A stretch of DNA of 64,000 bases from Clostridiales bacterium. Its GTDB lineage: Bacteria; Bacillota; Clostridia; Oscillospirales; Oscillospiraceae. The notes beneath the pieces are model-generated. The model ran no database searches and was not told the DNA's origin. It was given only the letters and a program-made list of their open reading frames with translations. Shown here one piece after another: positions 33,418 through 42,387 of this stretch. Location of the stretch: NCBI GenBank assembly GCA_004553545.1, contig SFLD01000001.1:23914-87913 (forward strand), read 5' to 3'. The position numbers and the translations under genes were made by a program. How positions within the stretch are numbered: position 1 is the first letter of the stretch; every line of letters starts with the position of its first letter.

Positions 33418-34092
33418 ATGGCACTGAATCACCGAAAGAAGACCAGCAAGCAGGAGGTCCTCCGCATCCTGCGGGACCGCATCCTTTACCTGGAATTAAA
33501 ACCCGGCGCCTCCATCTCCGACATGGAGCTGGCGGAGGAGCTGGAGGTCAGCCGCACTCCCATCCGGGAGGCGCTGCTGCTGCTGAGCCAGGAGCATCTT
33601 GTGAACATCTATCCCCAGAGCGGCACCTTTGTGGCGCCCATCGACCTGGGGCTCGTCCGGGAGGTCATCTATATCCGCCACGTGCTGGAGTGTGAGGTGC
33701 TCTCCCACCTGGCGGAGCAGCACCAATCCCCCAGCCGGGAGCTGCTGCACTCCCTGAACCTGCAGGAGCTGGCCATCCGGGAGGATGACCAGAAGGCCTA
33801 CGTCATGAACGACCACCAGTTCCATCAGGAGCTCTTTGCCCTGGGGGGCCACGCCCGGACCTGGGAGCTCATCCAGGGTCCGTACCGGCAGACCACCCGC
33901 TTCCACATCCTGGACTTCCAGCACTCCAAGGATGTCTTCACCACCTCCCTCAACGAGCACCGGGCCATTCTAGCCTGCCTGGAGACCGGCAACAAAGCGG
34001 AGCTCACCCGCCTGCTGAACATCCACCACGACTGCGACCTCCGCACAGCAGAGGACCTGAAGCAGAAATACCCCAACTACTTTTTGAAGTGA
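33418..34092 (+). CDS. GntR family (FadR/FCD type) transcriptional regulator
   Basis: 224 residues. The winged-helix N-terminus (SKQEVLRILRDRILYLELKPGASISDMELAEELEVSRTPIREALLLL) is the GntR signature and is followed by an all-helical FCD effector domain (residues about 80-215) with the metal/ligand-binding pattern DHQFHQELFALGGH and NEHRAIL. FCD regulators sense organic or sugar acids. It converges, through a shared terminator, on the minus-strand operon 38418-34168 (IlvD/Edd dehydratase, M20 peptidase, YkvI-like transporter) and probably regulates it. Start at ATG 33418; the ribosome site (AGGGAAAG) is modest. Confidence 0.9.
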   Translation: MALNHRKKTSKQEVLRILRDRILYLELKPGASISDMELAEELEVSRTPIREALLLLSQEHLVNIYPQSGTFVAPIDLGLVREVIYIRHVLECEVLSHLAEQHQSPSRELLHSLNLQELAIREDDQKAYVMNDHQFHQELFALGGHARTWELIQGPYRQTTRFHILDFQHSKDVFTTSLNEHRAILACLETGNKAELTRLLNIHHDCDLRTAEDLKQKYPNYFLK

Positions 34093-34095
34093 TAT

Positions 34096-34135
34096 AAAAG
34101 GAAGCGCCGCTGCCAATGCAGCGGCGCTTCCTTTT
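34096..34135. terminator. Bidirectional terminator
   Basis: An 18-bp perfect stem (34096-34113 and 34118-34135, core GGAAGCGCCGCTGC) with a CAAT loop and A/T flanks. Ends both the GntR gene and the converging YkvI operon. Confidence 0.9.
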
Positions 34136-34167
34136 ATAGGGATAGGAGGAGATTCTTGGGGGTAGTT

Positions 34168-35358
34168 TTATCCGTTCTGCCCCTCCGGCAGCATGCCGGG
34201 ATACACGCCATCCTTCTTGTCCTTGTGGATGCGGTAGGGAATGGTAACAAAGAGCAGCATAAACACCACCGGCGTTGCAATGTTCATCAGGATGGGATAG
34301 CCGATGCGGATCAGATTCAGGATACCGAAGGAGCTCATCAGCATGCAGGCAATGATCATCGTGCTGGAAACGGCAATGCGGACCACAGCCGGCTTGCTGT
34401 TTTTCAGAAGCTTGGCGCCCACGACGGGGGACCAGCGCTCAGACATACCGTAGATAATGGAGATGCCCGTGCTGAGCATTGCAGCCAGAGCGATCACAAA
34501 GTAGAGATACTGGACCCAGGCACCGGCACCCACCAGCTCGCGGAGCGTGTAGACCATGGGCAGAGGCTCTTCCGCAATGGCCGGCATACCAGCAGAGAAC
34601 AGCATCGTGCAGGCAATGGTGGCAGCCGTGCAGAGGATGGCGTTGCCAGCAGCCGCCACGATAGAATCCTTGCGGCTGTGGATATTCTCACGGCAGTAAG
34701 GGACAGACGCATTCATACCGGCAATGAAGTTTGCAACGCTGTTGATGATGACGAACCAGGCATAGAACTTGGTGAAACCATAGTCTTCCGGTTGAGAGCC
34801 TGCCTCAACGAAGGATTTCATGCCCTCCCAGGTAGGGCCAATGCCGATGATGGTAATATAGATCACGATGCCGATGATAACGATCGTCAGAACATTGCTG
34901 ACCTTCGCCACGAGGCTGGTCCCCTGCATGGTCATCACGATGACCGCAGCGGCAAAGAGGAGGGTCCCCACCAGCATAGGGATACCCAGATAGTTTTTCA
35001 TCAGGGTCGCCGCACCGGAGATCATGGCAGAAACCACCACAAAGAGCTGGCCAAAGGACGTCAGTTCCTTCATAAAAATGAAGAACTTGTTGGCTACCGG
35101 ATTGCGGTAGATCATAGAAAACTGCTCTTTATAATCCCGGGGACGATAGACACGGTTAAACTCAAACGTCAGCCAGCACCAGAAAAAGGTGATGATCCCC
35201 AGCACCACAGGCGCCAGAAACACGCCCATAGAGCCTTTGGTCAGGTAAAAGGATACCGTCTGCGTGCCGGAAGCGTAACCCGGCCCAATATACGTGGAAA
35301 ACATCAGCGCCGCCAAGCCAAGGCTGCCAAACATACCGAATTTTTCTGTTTTTTTCAT
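34168..35358 (-). CDS. YkvI-like membrane transporter
   Basis: 396 residues with about ten or eleven hydrophobic segments, resembling the YkvI branch (COG3949) of the amino acid/cation symporter superfamily. FGSLGLAALMFSTYIGPGYASGTQTVSFYL shows the unwound first helix typical of LeuT-fold carriers; SVANFIAGMNASVPYCREN and LSTGISIIYGMSERW follow. Substrate unknown. It ends the operon led by the IlvD/Edd gene, so it may import a hydroxy or amino acid that the dehydratase and M20 peptidase process. The ATG at 35358 has AAAGGAGAG upstream; 30 extra in-frame codons before it are rejected. Confidence 0.75.
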   Translation of the reverse strand: MKKTEKFGMFGSLGLAALMFSTYIGPGYASGTQTVSFYLTKGSMGVFLAPVVLGIITFFWCWLTFEFNRVYRPRDYKEQFSMIYRNPVANKFFIFMKELTSFGQLFVVVSAMISGAATLMKNYLGIPMLVGTLLFAAAVIVMTMQGTSLVAKVSNVLTIVIIGIVIYITIIGIGPTWEGMKSFVEAGSQPEDYGFTKFYAWFVIINSVANFIAGMNASVPYCRENIHSRKDSIVAAAGNAILCTAATIACTMLFSAGMPAIAEEPLPMVYTLRELVGAGAWVQYLYFVIALAAMLSTGISIIYGMSERWSPVVGAKLLKNSKPAVVRIAVSSTMIIACMLMSSFGILNLIRIGYPILMNIATPVVFMLLFVTIPYRIHKDKKDGVYPGMLPEGQNG

Positions 35359-35414
35359 AAAGCTCTCTCCTTTATTTGCAGTAATTTCGCCGAAAACCCA
35401 CTGTGATCTGTCCG

Positions 35415-36692
35415 TTAAAGATCTTCGCTCTCCTCCATGCCGCACCAATCGATGATCACTGCCAGCAGGATCTTGGCAAATCGTTTTGCCTCACTGATCT
35501 CGATGTATTCATTGGCACAGTGTGCCGTATGGCCCGGGCCGAAAACGATCGCCGGCGTCTTACCGAAGGTCATCAATGCACCGCCATCCGTACCAGCGCC
35601 GCAGCCGCCGATCTCCATTTCGCGGCCCGTGACCGTCCGGAAGTGCTCTGCTGCCACACGCACCAAGGCATGATCCGGATCACTTTCTCCCGGCAGGAGG
35701 AAGTTATTGGTCCATTCCACCTCCACCGGAGCCTCCTGGAACCAGGGATCCTCTTCTGCCAACGCTGCCAGTGCCTTTTCAAATTCCGCCCGTGCAGATT
35801 CCAGCGTCTCCCGGGGAGAAATGCCAAACCGTCCCTCCATGACCACTTCATCCGGCACCATGGAAGGCCAAGCCCCTCCCTGAATGGTCCCGATGTTGAT
35901 CGTAAAGGGGATCAACGCTGGAAACAGCGGATGGTGCAGCCGCATCGTCCGGTCAGCCTCCAGCTCTTGCAGAGCCGTTACCACTTCCATTGCCTTCTCG
36001 ATGGCACTGACACCCTTGTAGCGGGTACCGCCATGGAACGCGCGCCCCTTGACTTTCACCTTGAAGTAGGAAACGCCGGGACTGGATGTGCATGCCACCA
36101 TGCCGGTAGGTTCAGGGATCACGGCCCCATCTGCCTGATAACCACACATGATGGCAGCCAGCGTTCCCGCACCGCCAGTCTCTTCGTCCACAACAGACTC
36201 CAGGATCAGGTCGCCCTTAAGCTGGACCCCCAGCTTTTCCAGTGCATCCACACAGGTAAGGAAGGCTGCATGGGCGATCTTCATGTCCGAGATCCCACGT
36301 CCATAGAGGCGGTCTCCCTCCAGCACACCGGTAAACGGATCGGTATTCCAGGCACTGCGCTCTCCGGGCGGGACCACATCAATATGACCGTTCACCATCA
36401 GGGAACGGCCGCCGCCAGTCCCCTTTCGCACACCGACTACATTTGGGCTTCCGGCAAAACTCTCCCGGCTTCCCCGGAAGAACGGGAAAAACTCCCGCAT
36501 GGCCTGGATATCAGGTTCCCACATATCCACGGCAAAGCCGCGCTCCTCCAGCATGGTACGCAGATACTCCTGTGCCCCCTGTTCCTGTCCGGCAACAGTG
36601 GGAAAACTGATGAGCTGTTTGGAATACGCAACGAGTTCAGGCGTCAGCGATTCGATCACAGCATCGATCTTCTGTGCAAAAGCTGTATTCAT
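35415..36692 (-). CDS. M20 family peptidase/deacylase (ArgE/DapE/ACY1 type)
   Basis: 425 residues, a two-domain di-zinc hydrolase. Zinc-site motifs are MVNGHIDVVPPG (His, Asp), GRGISDMK (bridging Asp), the catalytic and ligand pair DEETGGAGTLAA and a C-terminal GPGHTAHCANEYI (His). The dimerisation domain carries GRAFHGG. It should cleave an acyl or peptide bond of an acylated amino acid. It sits 40 bp downstream of the IlvD/Edd gene and 56 bp upstream of the transporter in one operon. It belongs to a different subfamily from the M20D enzymes at 18112 and 22012. Confidence 0.88.
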   Translation of the reverse strand: MNTAFAQKIDAVIESLTPELVAYSKQLISFPTVAGQEQGAQEYLRTMLEERGFAVDMWEPDIQAMREFFPFFRGSRESFAGSPNVVGVRKGTGGGRSLMVNGHIDVVPPGERSAWNTDPFTGVLEGDRLYGRGISDMKIAHAAFLTCVDALEKLGVQLKGDLILESVVDEETGGAGTLAAIMCGYQADGAVIPEPTGMVACTSSPGVSYFKVKVKGRAFHGGTRYKGVSAIEKAMEVVTALQELEADRTMRLHHPLFPALIPFTINIGTIQGGAWPSMVPDEVVMEGRFGISPRETLESARAEFEKALAALAEEDPWFQEAPVEVEWTNNFLLPGESDPDHALVRVAAEHFRTVTGREMEIGGCGAGTDGGALMTFGKTPAIVFGPGHTAHCANEYIEISEAKRFAKILLAVIIDWCGMEESEDL

Positions 36693-36732
36693 AAAAAACC
36701 TCCGGTCGCATTGGTTTCGTATCTGTCCGCTA

Positions 36733-38418
36733 TTATCGCACGCTGGACAAATATTTCAGAACACCCTTATGGTGAAATTCCGGCAGCACTTTTCCGACCT
36801 TTCGCTCTTCCAGCGCCTGTGTCACTTCTCCCTCCGTGCAGCGCTGTCCCTTCAGGCCAATGATATGGAGCACTTTCTTTTTAACATCGATCTCAATGAC
36901 ATCCCCGTCTTCTACGTAGGCGATGGGGCCGCCTGCGGCGGCTTCCGGCAGGAGATAGCCCACGGAGGGTCCCCGCGTGGCGCCGGAAAAGCGTCCGTCC
37001 GTCACCAGGGCAGTGCTGCGGCAGAGCGCAGGCTTGTTGCAGATGGCGTCCGTGGCCTTCAGCATCTCCGGCATGCCCGCCGCCCGGCGGCCGACATAGC
37101 GGATCACCACCACGTCCCCGGGCTGGATACGGTCCTCGTAGATGGCAGCCACCGCGCTCTCCTCGTTGTCGAAGACCCGGGCCCTGCCGATGAAGTGGTG
37201 CATGGACTTGTCCACCGCGCAGTGCTTGATGACCGCGCCCTCCGGTGCCAGGCTGCCCCGCAGGATGGTGACGCCGCTGTCGCTGTCCACGGGGTCCGCC
37301 GCGCTGTGGATGATGTCCCGGGGCGTGAGGCCGTAGCCCTCCATCATCTCCTCGGAGCGGCGGAAGTAGCCGGTCCGCTCCAGCTCCTCCAGGTTCTCCC
37401 CCAGGGTATGGCCGGTGACGGTCATGACGCTGAGGTCCAGCTGATCCCGCAGCTCCCGCATGACGGCCGGGACGCCGCCGGCATACCAGAAATACTGGGT
37501 GGGCCAGCGGCCCGCCGTCAGCGTCTTGGCCAGCAGGGGGATGCCTGCCGTCAGGGTCTCAAAGTCCTGCAGCGTCAGCTGGATGCCGACCTCCGCCGCG
37601 ATGGCGGGCAGGTGCAGCACCGCGTTGGTGGACCCGCCGATGGCCGCGTGGACCTTGATGGCGTTCTCAAAGGCCGCCCGGGTCAGGATGGCGCTGGGCC
37701 GCAGGTCCCGGCGGATCAGCTCCGCAGCCTGGGCTCCCGCGTCCGCCGCCAGATGGGTGATGAGGCTGGTGTTGGCCGGGATCATGGCATTCCCAGGGAG
37801 GGACATGCCCAGGGCCTCCGCCATGGCCTGCATGGTGCTGGCGGTGCCCATGTACTGGCAGGCGCCGCAGCTCATGCAGGCGTTGCGCTTGTAGTACCAC
37901 TCTTCCTCTGCCGTCATGTTGCCCTCGGCCACCCGCAGGTTGGTCTCATAGCAGGTGTCCGCGCTGATGAAGCGGGGACCCGGCGCCATGGAACCGCCGC
38001 TGACGTGGAGCCCCGGCAGGTCCAGCCGGGCCAGGGCCATCAGGTGGCCCGGCACCGCCTTGTCGCAGGAGGAGATGGTGACGAGCCCGTCGAAGGCGGA
38101 CGCCCGGGCGTGGATCTCCACCATGCCGGCGATGAGATCCCGGGAGACCAGGGAGTAGTTCATCCCCGCGTGGCCGGTGGCCACCCCGTCGCAGATGTCC
38201 GTCACGGTGTACAGGGCCGGCATGGCCTGGGCGGCATAGACCGCGTTCCGGGCGCTCTCCGCCAGGGTATTCAGGTGGCGGCTGCCGGGATGGCTGTCTC
38301 CATAGGTGGAATCGATGAGGATCTGGGGTTTGGAAAGGTCCGCGACGCTCCGCCCGGCCCCCAGCCAGAGGGGATCCACCTCCGGCCCGGACTTGCGGAT
38401 CACTTGACTATTCAGCAT
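36733..38418 (-). CDS. IlvD/Edd family dehydratase (sugar- or hydroxy-acid type)
   Basis: 561 residues. The family contains dihydroxy-acid dehydratase, phosphogluconate dehydratase and aldonate dehydratases, all using an Fe-S cluster and Mg. Cluster cysteines are visible in SSCDKAVPGH and CMSCGACQYMGTAS; TDGRFSGATRGPSVGYLLPEA is the conserved C-terminal swivelling-domain motif. The N-terminal part differs from canonical IlvD, and no other branched-chain synthesis gene is nearby, so a catabolic hydroxy/sugar acid substrate is likelier. First gene of the operon 38418-34168. AAGGAG lies 8 nt before the ATG; a perfect palindrome lies at 38454. Confidence 0.88.
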   Translation of the reverse strand: MLNSQVIRKSGPEVDPLWLGAGRSVADLSKPQILIDSTYGDSHPGSRHLNTLAESARNAVYAAQAMPALYTVTDICDGVATGHAGMNYSLVSRDLIAGMVEIHARASAFDGLVTISSCDKAVPGHLMALARLDLPGLHVSGGSMAPGPRFISADTCYETNLRVAEGNMTAEEEWYYKRNACMSCGACQYMGTASTMQAMAEALGMSLPGNAMIPANTSLITHLAADAGAQAAELIRRDLRPSAILTRAAFENAIKVHAAIGGSTNAVLHLPAIAAEVGIQLTLQDFETLTAGIPLLAKTLTAGRWPTQYFWYAGGVPAVMRELRDQLDLSVMTVTGHTLGENLEELERTGYFRRSEEMMEGYGLTPRDIIHSAADPVDSDSGVTILRGSLAPEGAVIKHCAVDKSMHHFIGRARVFDNEESAVAAIYEDRIQPGDVVVIRYVGRRAAGMPEMLKATDAICNKPALCRSTALVTDGRFSGATRGPSVGYLLPEAAAGGPIAYVEDGDVIEIDVKKKVLHIIGLKGQRCTEGEVTQALEERKVGKVLPEFHHKGVLKYLSSVR

Positions 38419-38453
38419 GTTTCGTGCTCCTTTTTTGCGCTGCGTTTGATATA

Positions 38454-38465
38454 CTAATATATTAG
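38454..38465. promoter_or_regulatory. Candidate GntR operator upstream of the dehydratase operon
   Basis: CTAATATATTAG, a perfect 12-bp palindrome 36 bp upstream of the dehydratase start, within GATATACTAATATATTAG. Related half-sites lie in the promoter of the GntR gene (33345-33358). Confidence 0.5.
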
Positions 38466-38633
38466 TTGATTAGAGCTTAACGCATTCTTCCCAGATTTGC
38501 AAGCGATAAATTTCCCCAAAAATGCGGTTCTGAATCTGACGCTTTCCACAAATCCCGGCAGTTTCCTCCCCTTTTCCCCACGTTTTCCCCCGCATGCCGC
38601 CCGTTTGTGGGGATCCAGTGCCGGACGGTCCCG

Positions 38634-38674
38634 GAAAAAAACAGGCTCCCGGCGGGAATCCCGCCGGGAGCCTG
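38634..38674. terminator. Terminator of the second iclR gene
   Basis: CAGGCTCCCGGCGGG / CCCGCCGGGAGCCTG, a 15-bp perfect stem. On the minus strand it is followed by a T-run, and on the plus strand by CTTTTCTTTT. Confidence 0.88.
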
Positions 38675-38690
38675 CTTTTCTTTTCTGTTC

Positions 38691-39476
38691 TCAGCCGGGG
38701 TAGCCCAGGGCCTTGGAGATGTCATGGGCGCACTTGCCCAGGGCCTCCAGGACCAGGCGCTTCTTCCCCTCATCCATGCGGACCGTGGGAGTGCTGACGC
38801 TGACCGCCGCAATGATCTTCTCCGTATAGTCCCGGATGGGCATGGCGATGCAGTAGAGCCCCAGGCAGTACTCCTCCGCGTCCACGGCATAGCCCTGCTG
38901 CCGGACCTGCCGGAGCTCCGCCAGCAGGTCCTCCGTCCTCGCAATGGTGTGGGCGGTATAGACCGTCAGGAGCTCCCTGCCGTTCAGCAGCTCCCGGACC
39001 TCCGCCTCGCTCATCTCGCAGATCAGCGCCTTGCCGATGCCGGTGGCGTGGATGGACTCATACTCCCCGGGATTCACGCTGACCCGCAGGGCATCCCGGG
39101 AGCCCTCGATCTTGGAGATGAGGACCGTCTCCCCCCGCTTCAGGATCCCCATGTTCACCGTCTCCTGGGTCCGGCGGCTCAGCTCCATCAGGTAGTTGGG
39201 GCTCAGGTTGAAGAGCTGGTTCTGCTGGGGGATCCGCTGACCGATCTTATAGAGCTCCCAGCCCAGGCGATAGCGGCTGCTCTCCTCATCCTTTTCAATG
39301 TATCCGTAAAACTGCAGGGTGTCCAGCAGCCGGTGGACGGTGCTCTTCCCCATCTCCAGTTCCTTGCTGAACTCGCTGATGCCCAGTCCCTGGCTGCCGC
39401 CCTCCTTGGCCAGGAGGTTGATGATCTCAATGGCTTTCATCACGGTCTGGACCGGGTATTTCGGCTCTCGCGTCAT
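38691..39476 (-). CDS. IclR family transcriptional regulator
   Basis: 261 residues. The winged helix (TVMKAIEIINLLAKEGG, LGISEFSKELEMGKSTVHRLLDTLQFYGYIEK) and the effector domain (ESIHATGIGKALICEM, DAEEYCLGLYCIAMPIRDYTEKIIAAVSV) are both complete. It is similar to the IclR protein at 13632 and likely a paralogue. It is divergently transcribed, 247 bp away, from the 2-oxoacid:ferredoxin oxidoreductase operon and probably regulates it. The shared region contains AATTC-N9-GAATT. Confidence 0.92.
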   Translation of the reverse strand: MTREPKYPVQTVMKAIEIINLLAKEGGSQGLGISEFSKELEMGKSTVHRLLDTLQFYGYIEKDEESSRYRLGWELYKIGQRIPQQNQLFNLSPNYLMELSRRTQETVNMGILKRGETVLISKIEGSRDALRVSVNPGEYESIHATGIGKALICEMSEAEVRELLNGRELLTVYTAHTIARTEDLLAELRQVRQQGYAVDAEEYCLGLYCIAMPIRDYTEKIIAAVSVSTPTVRMDEGKKRLVLEALGKCAHDISKALGYPG

Positions 39477-39520
39477 AGGACACCTCTCGTTTCTCCCCGT
39501 TTCGCCGGGGGCATGGCCCT

Positions 39521-39549
39521 ATTCTAGCAAGCCTTGCCGGAAAATGCAA
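39521..39549 (-). promoter_or_regulatory. Promoter of the second iclR gene
   Basis: TTGCAT (39549-39544), 17 bp, TAGAAT (39526-39521). Confidence 0.65.
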
Positions 39550-39575
39550 TGCCCTCCCCTCCCTTTTCCGCAAAT

Positions 39576-39594
39576 AATTCTATTATAAAGAATT
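39576..39594. promoter_or_regulatory. Candidate IclR operator
   Basis: AATTC-TATTATAAA-GAATT, an inverted repeat just upstream of the oxidoreductase -35 and between the divergent promoters. Confidence 0.4.
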
Positions 39595-39606
39595 CTATTC
39601 TGTATA

Positions 39607-39635
39607 TTGACATTTGCGGCAAGCCGTGCTACAGT
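39607..39635 (+). promoter_or_regulatory. Promoter of the 2-oxoacid:ferredoxin oxidoreductase operon
   Basis: TTGACA (39607-39612), 17 bp, TACAGT (39630-39635), about 90 bp before the first gene. Confidence 0.7.
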
Positions 39636-39723
39636 AGCCTCACAAACGTTCCAAATGCGAGATAAGCATTCTGAATACAAGAACGCAAAAGAATGACATG
39701 ACGGAAGGAAGTGCATAGGACAC

Positions 39724-39930
39724 ATGAAGAACATCGTGAAGATCGACTTTGACCGGTGCAAGGAGTGCGGATACTGCATCCGCTTCTGCCCCAAGGGCGT
39801 CCTGAGCAAGGGCACGAAGGTCAACAAGAAGAGCTACTACCCGCCGGTGGTGGGGGAGGGCTGCATCGGCTGCGGGACCTGCGGCCGGGTCTGTCCCGAT
39901 TCCGCCATCGCGGTGTACCGGGAAGATTGA
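39724..39930 (+). CDS. 2-oxoacid:ferredoxin oxidoreductase, ferredoxin-like delta subunit
   Basis: 68 residues with two [4Fe-4S] binding motifs: CKECGYCIRFCP and CIGCGTCGRVCP. It carries electrons from the TPP site of the alpha/beta subunits to free ferredoxin. It is the first gene of a delta-alpha-beta-gamma operon (39724-42292), the usual order for the separate-subunit KOR/VOR type. The gap to the alpha subunit is 11 bp, with GGAGGG between them. Confidence 0.93.
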   Translation: MKNIVKIDFDRCKECGYCIRFCPKGVLSKGTKVNKKSYYPPVVGEGCIGCGTCGRVCPDSAIAVYRED

Positions 39931-39941
39931 GGAGGGCGAGT

Positions 39942-41006
39942 ATGGGAAATCAGGTTTTCATGCAGGGCAACGAGGCCATGGCGGAGTCCGCCATCCGGGC
40001 CGGCTGCAAGCTGTTCTTCGGCTACCCCATCACCCCCTCCAGCGAGGTCCCCGAGTACTACGCCCGGGCCATGCGGGAGCGGCCCGAGGAGGGCATCACC
40101 TTCATCCAGGCGGAGACTGAGGTGGCCGCCTTCAACATGGTGGCGGGCGCCGCCGCCACGGGCCACCGGGCCATGACCGCCACCTCCGGTCCGGGCTTCA
40201 GCCTGGGCCAGGAGGCCATGAGCTATATGTCCGCGGCGGACCTGCCCGCCGTCATCGTGGAGATCATGCGTGCCGGCCCCGCCGACGGCGAGATCCTGGC
40301 GGCCCAGGGCGACTACTTCCAGGCCACCAAGGGCGGCGGCCACGGCGACTACTGCAACCTGGTCCTGGCACCCTACTCCGTCCAGGAGCTCTGCGAGCTG
40401 ATGCAGGAGAGCTTCGAACTGGCGGAGAAGTACCGCAACCCCGTCATCCTCCTCAGCGATGCCACCCTCGCCAAGATGCGGGAGAGCGTGGAACTGCCCG
40501 GCCGTCCCGAGCTGCCCGTTCCCTCTGAGCTGCCCAACGCCCTGCGGGGCTGCGGCAAGGACAAGGAACCCCATAAGGTCATCACCTGCGGCGACGGCGC
40601 CGTGCAGTGGGGCGCCTTCAACGACCGTCTCCAGGCCAAGTATCAGGTCATCCGGGAGGCCGAGGAGCGCTGGGAGTCCTACAATCTGGAGGACGCCGAC
40701 ATCATCCTGGTGGCCTACGGTTCCATGGCCCGGGTCTGCGTCAGCGCCATGAACCTGGCCCGTGCCGAGGGCATCAAGGTGGGCATGATCCGTCCCATCT
40801 CCCTCTGGCCCTTCCCCCAGAAGGCCTTCGCCGGCATCACCGGGAAGAAGTTCCTGGTCTGCGAGCTCAGCGCCGGTCAGATGGTGGAAGACGTGAAGCT
40901 TTCCGTGGAGAACAAGCGGGACGTCAGCTTCTTCGGCAAGCTGGGCGGCACCACGCCCTCTCCCAAGGTCGTTCTGGAGCAGATCCGCAAGATGGAGGTG
41001 TGCTGA
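39942..41006 (+). CDS. vorB: 2-oxoacid:ferredoxin oxidoreductase alpha subunit (VorB-like)
   Basis: 354 residues. It begins VFMQGNEAMAESAIRAGCKLFFGYPITPSSEVPEYY, the pyrimidine-binding alpha-subunit signature, and contains TATSGPGFSLGQEAMSYMSAADLPAV. It oxidises a 2-oxoacid with CoA to acyl-CoA and CO2, passing electrons to ferredoxin. The sequence resembles the 2-oxoisovalerate (Vor) type, but 2-oxoglutarate cannot be excluded by eye. GGAGGG lies 7 nt before the ATG at 39942. IclR control suggests a catabolic role such as branched-chain amino acid fermentation. Confidence 0.9.
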   Translation: MGNQVFMQGNEAMAESAIRAGCKLFFGYPITPSSEVPEYYARAMRERPEEGITFIQAETEVAAFNMVAGAAATGHRAMTATSGPGFSLGQEAMSYMSAADLPAVIVEIMRAGPADGEILAAQGDYFQATKGGGHGDYCNLVLAPYSVQELCELMQESFELAEKYRNPVILLSDATLAKMRESVELPGRPELPVPSELPNALRGCGKDKEPHKVITCGDGAVQWGAFNDRLQAKYQVIREAEERWESYNLEDADIILVAYGSMARVCVSAMNLARAEGIKVGMIRPISLWPFPQKAFAGITGKKFLVCELSAGQMVEDVKLSVENKRDVSFFGKLGGTTPSPKVVLEQIRKMEVC

Positions 41007-41007
41007 G

Positions 41008-41763
41008 ATGAAAGTGATCTATGAGAAACCCAAGGTGTTCACCGATTCCGTGACCACCTACTGCGGCGGCTGCGGCCACGGCATCGTCGGCAAGCTCATC
41101 GGTGAGCTCATCGACGAGATGGGCCTGCAGGAAAACGGCATCATGGTCTGGCCCATCGGCTGCTCCTGCCTCTCCGACCGCTACTACGATATGGATATGA
41201 TGATGGCCCTTCACGGCCGGGCCCCCGCCGCCGCCACCGGCATCAAGCGGGCGGACCCCAGCAAGTTCGTCATGGTCTATCAGGGCGACGGCGACCTGGT
41301 GTCCGAGGGCATGGCCGAGATCATGCACGCCGGTATCCGGGGCGAGAAGTTCAGCGTCATCTTCATCAACAACGCCATCTACGGCATGACCGGCGCCCAG
41401 ATGGCCCCCACCACCCTCATGGGCCAGACGGCCTCCACCGCTCCCGCCCCCACCGGCCGCTGCGAGGACAACTCCGGCTACCCCGTGAAGATGGCGGAGA
41501 TCCTGGCCATGCTGCCCGGCGTCTGCTACAGCGAGCGCGTCACCGTCAACACCCCCGCCCGCATCAACCAGTGCAAGAAGGCCCTGAAGCACGCCTTTGA
41601 GCTGCAGCTCCAGGGCAAGGGCATGGGCTTCGTGGAGGTCCTGTCTCCCTGCCCCACCGGCTGGGGCATGTCCGCGGTGAAGGCCCTGGACTGGATCGAC
41701 GAGAAGATGACCGAGGTCTATCCTCTGGGCGTCATCAAGGACACGGAAAAGGAGGACAAGTGA
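41008..41763 (+). CDS. 2-oxoacid:ferredoxin oxidoreductase beta (TPP-binding) subunit
   Basis: 251 residues. TYCGGCGHGIVGKLIGELI and GCSCLSDRYYD start the subunit. The TPP/Mg-binding motif is GDGDLVSEGMAEIMHA...FINNAIYGMTGAQMAPTT. With alpha it forms the active site where the 2-oxoacid is decarboxylated. One base separates it from the alpha stop and one base from the gamma start, so the complex is translated as a unit. Confidence 0.93.
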   Translation: MKVIYEKPKVFTDSVTTYCGGCGHGIVGKLIGELIDEMGLQENGIMVWPIGCSCLSDRYYDMDMMMALHGRAPAAATGIKRADPSKFVMVYQGDGDLVSEGMAEIMHAGIRGEKFSVIFINNAIYGMTGAQMAPTTLMGQTASTAPAPTGRCEDNSGYPVKMAEILAMLPGVCYSERVTVNTPARINQCKKALKHAFELQLQGKGMGFVEVLSPCPTGWGMSAVKALDWIDEKMTEVYPLGVIKDTEKEDK

Positions 41764-41764
41764 T

Positions 41765-42292
41765 ATGAAGCAGGAACTGCTGCTCTCCGGCATCGGCGGC
41801 CAGGGCGTCATCACCCTGGGCGAGAGCCTCTGCGACGCCGCCGTGAAGGCGGGCTTCCAGGTGACCTTCGTGCCCTTCTACGGGCAGGAGAAGCGGGGCG
41901 GACGCACCATGTGCAACATCACCATCTCCGACCAGGTGGAGAGCCCCATCATCTCCGAGGCCAACATCATGCTGATCTTCGATGAGCGCTCCCTCCACGA
42001 CTATCAGGAGCTGATGGACCCCAACGGCACCCTGATCCTCAACAGCTCCATGATCGATGCAGAGCCGACCTGCCAGTACGGCAAGCTGGACAAGGTCCCC
42101 TTCTATGACATCGCCCAGGAGCTGGGCAACCCCAAGACCGCCAACATCGTGGCCCTGGGCTACCTCGCGAAGCTCCTTCCCATGATCCCCTATGACCTGG
42201 TGGCCCAGCAGGTGGAGCGCTCCTTCGCCCGCAAGCCCAAGCTCATCCCCATCAACCTCGAGGCCCTGAAGAAGGGCTACGAGCTGAGCTGA
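41765..42292 (+). CDS. 2-oxoacid:ferredoxin oxidoreductase gamma subunit
   Basis: 175 residues. The Rossmann-like N-terminus (QELLLSGIGGQGVITLGESLCDAAVKAGFQVTFVPFYGQEKRGGRTMCNITIS) is diagnostic for the gamma subunit, which completes CoA binding. It ends the operon. The downstream terminator at 42388 is shared with the converging lipid/glycan operon. Confidence 0.93.
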   Translation: MKQELLLSGIGGQGVITLGESLCDAAVKAGFQVTFVPFYGQEKRGGRTMCNITISDQVESPIISEANIMLIFDERSLHDYQELMDPNGTLILNSSMIDAEPTCQYGKLDKVPFYDIAQELGNPKTANIVALGYLAKLLPMIPYDLVAQQVERSFARKPKLIPINLEALKKGYELS

Positions 42293-42387
42293 GTTCTCTC
42301 CCGGCAGCGGCTGTACCCCGGCGGCTCTCTTCTCCACCTTTCTGTCTCTCCCGCCGCCCCCTCCTTCCGGCAGCCGCTGCCAACAAA

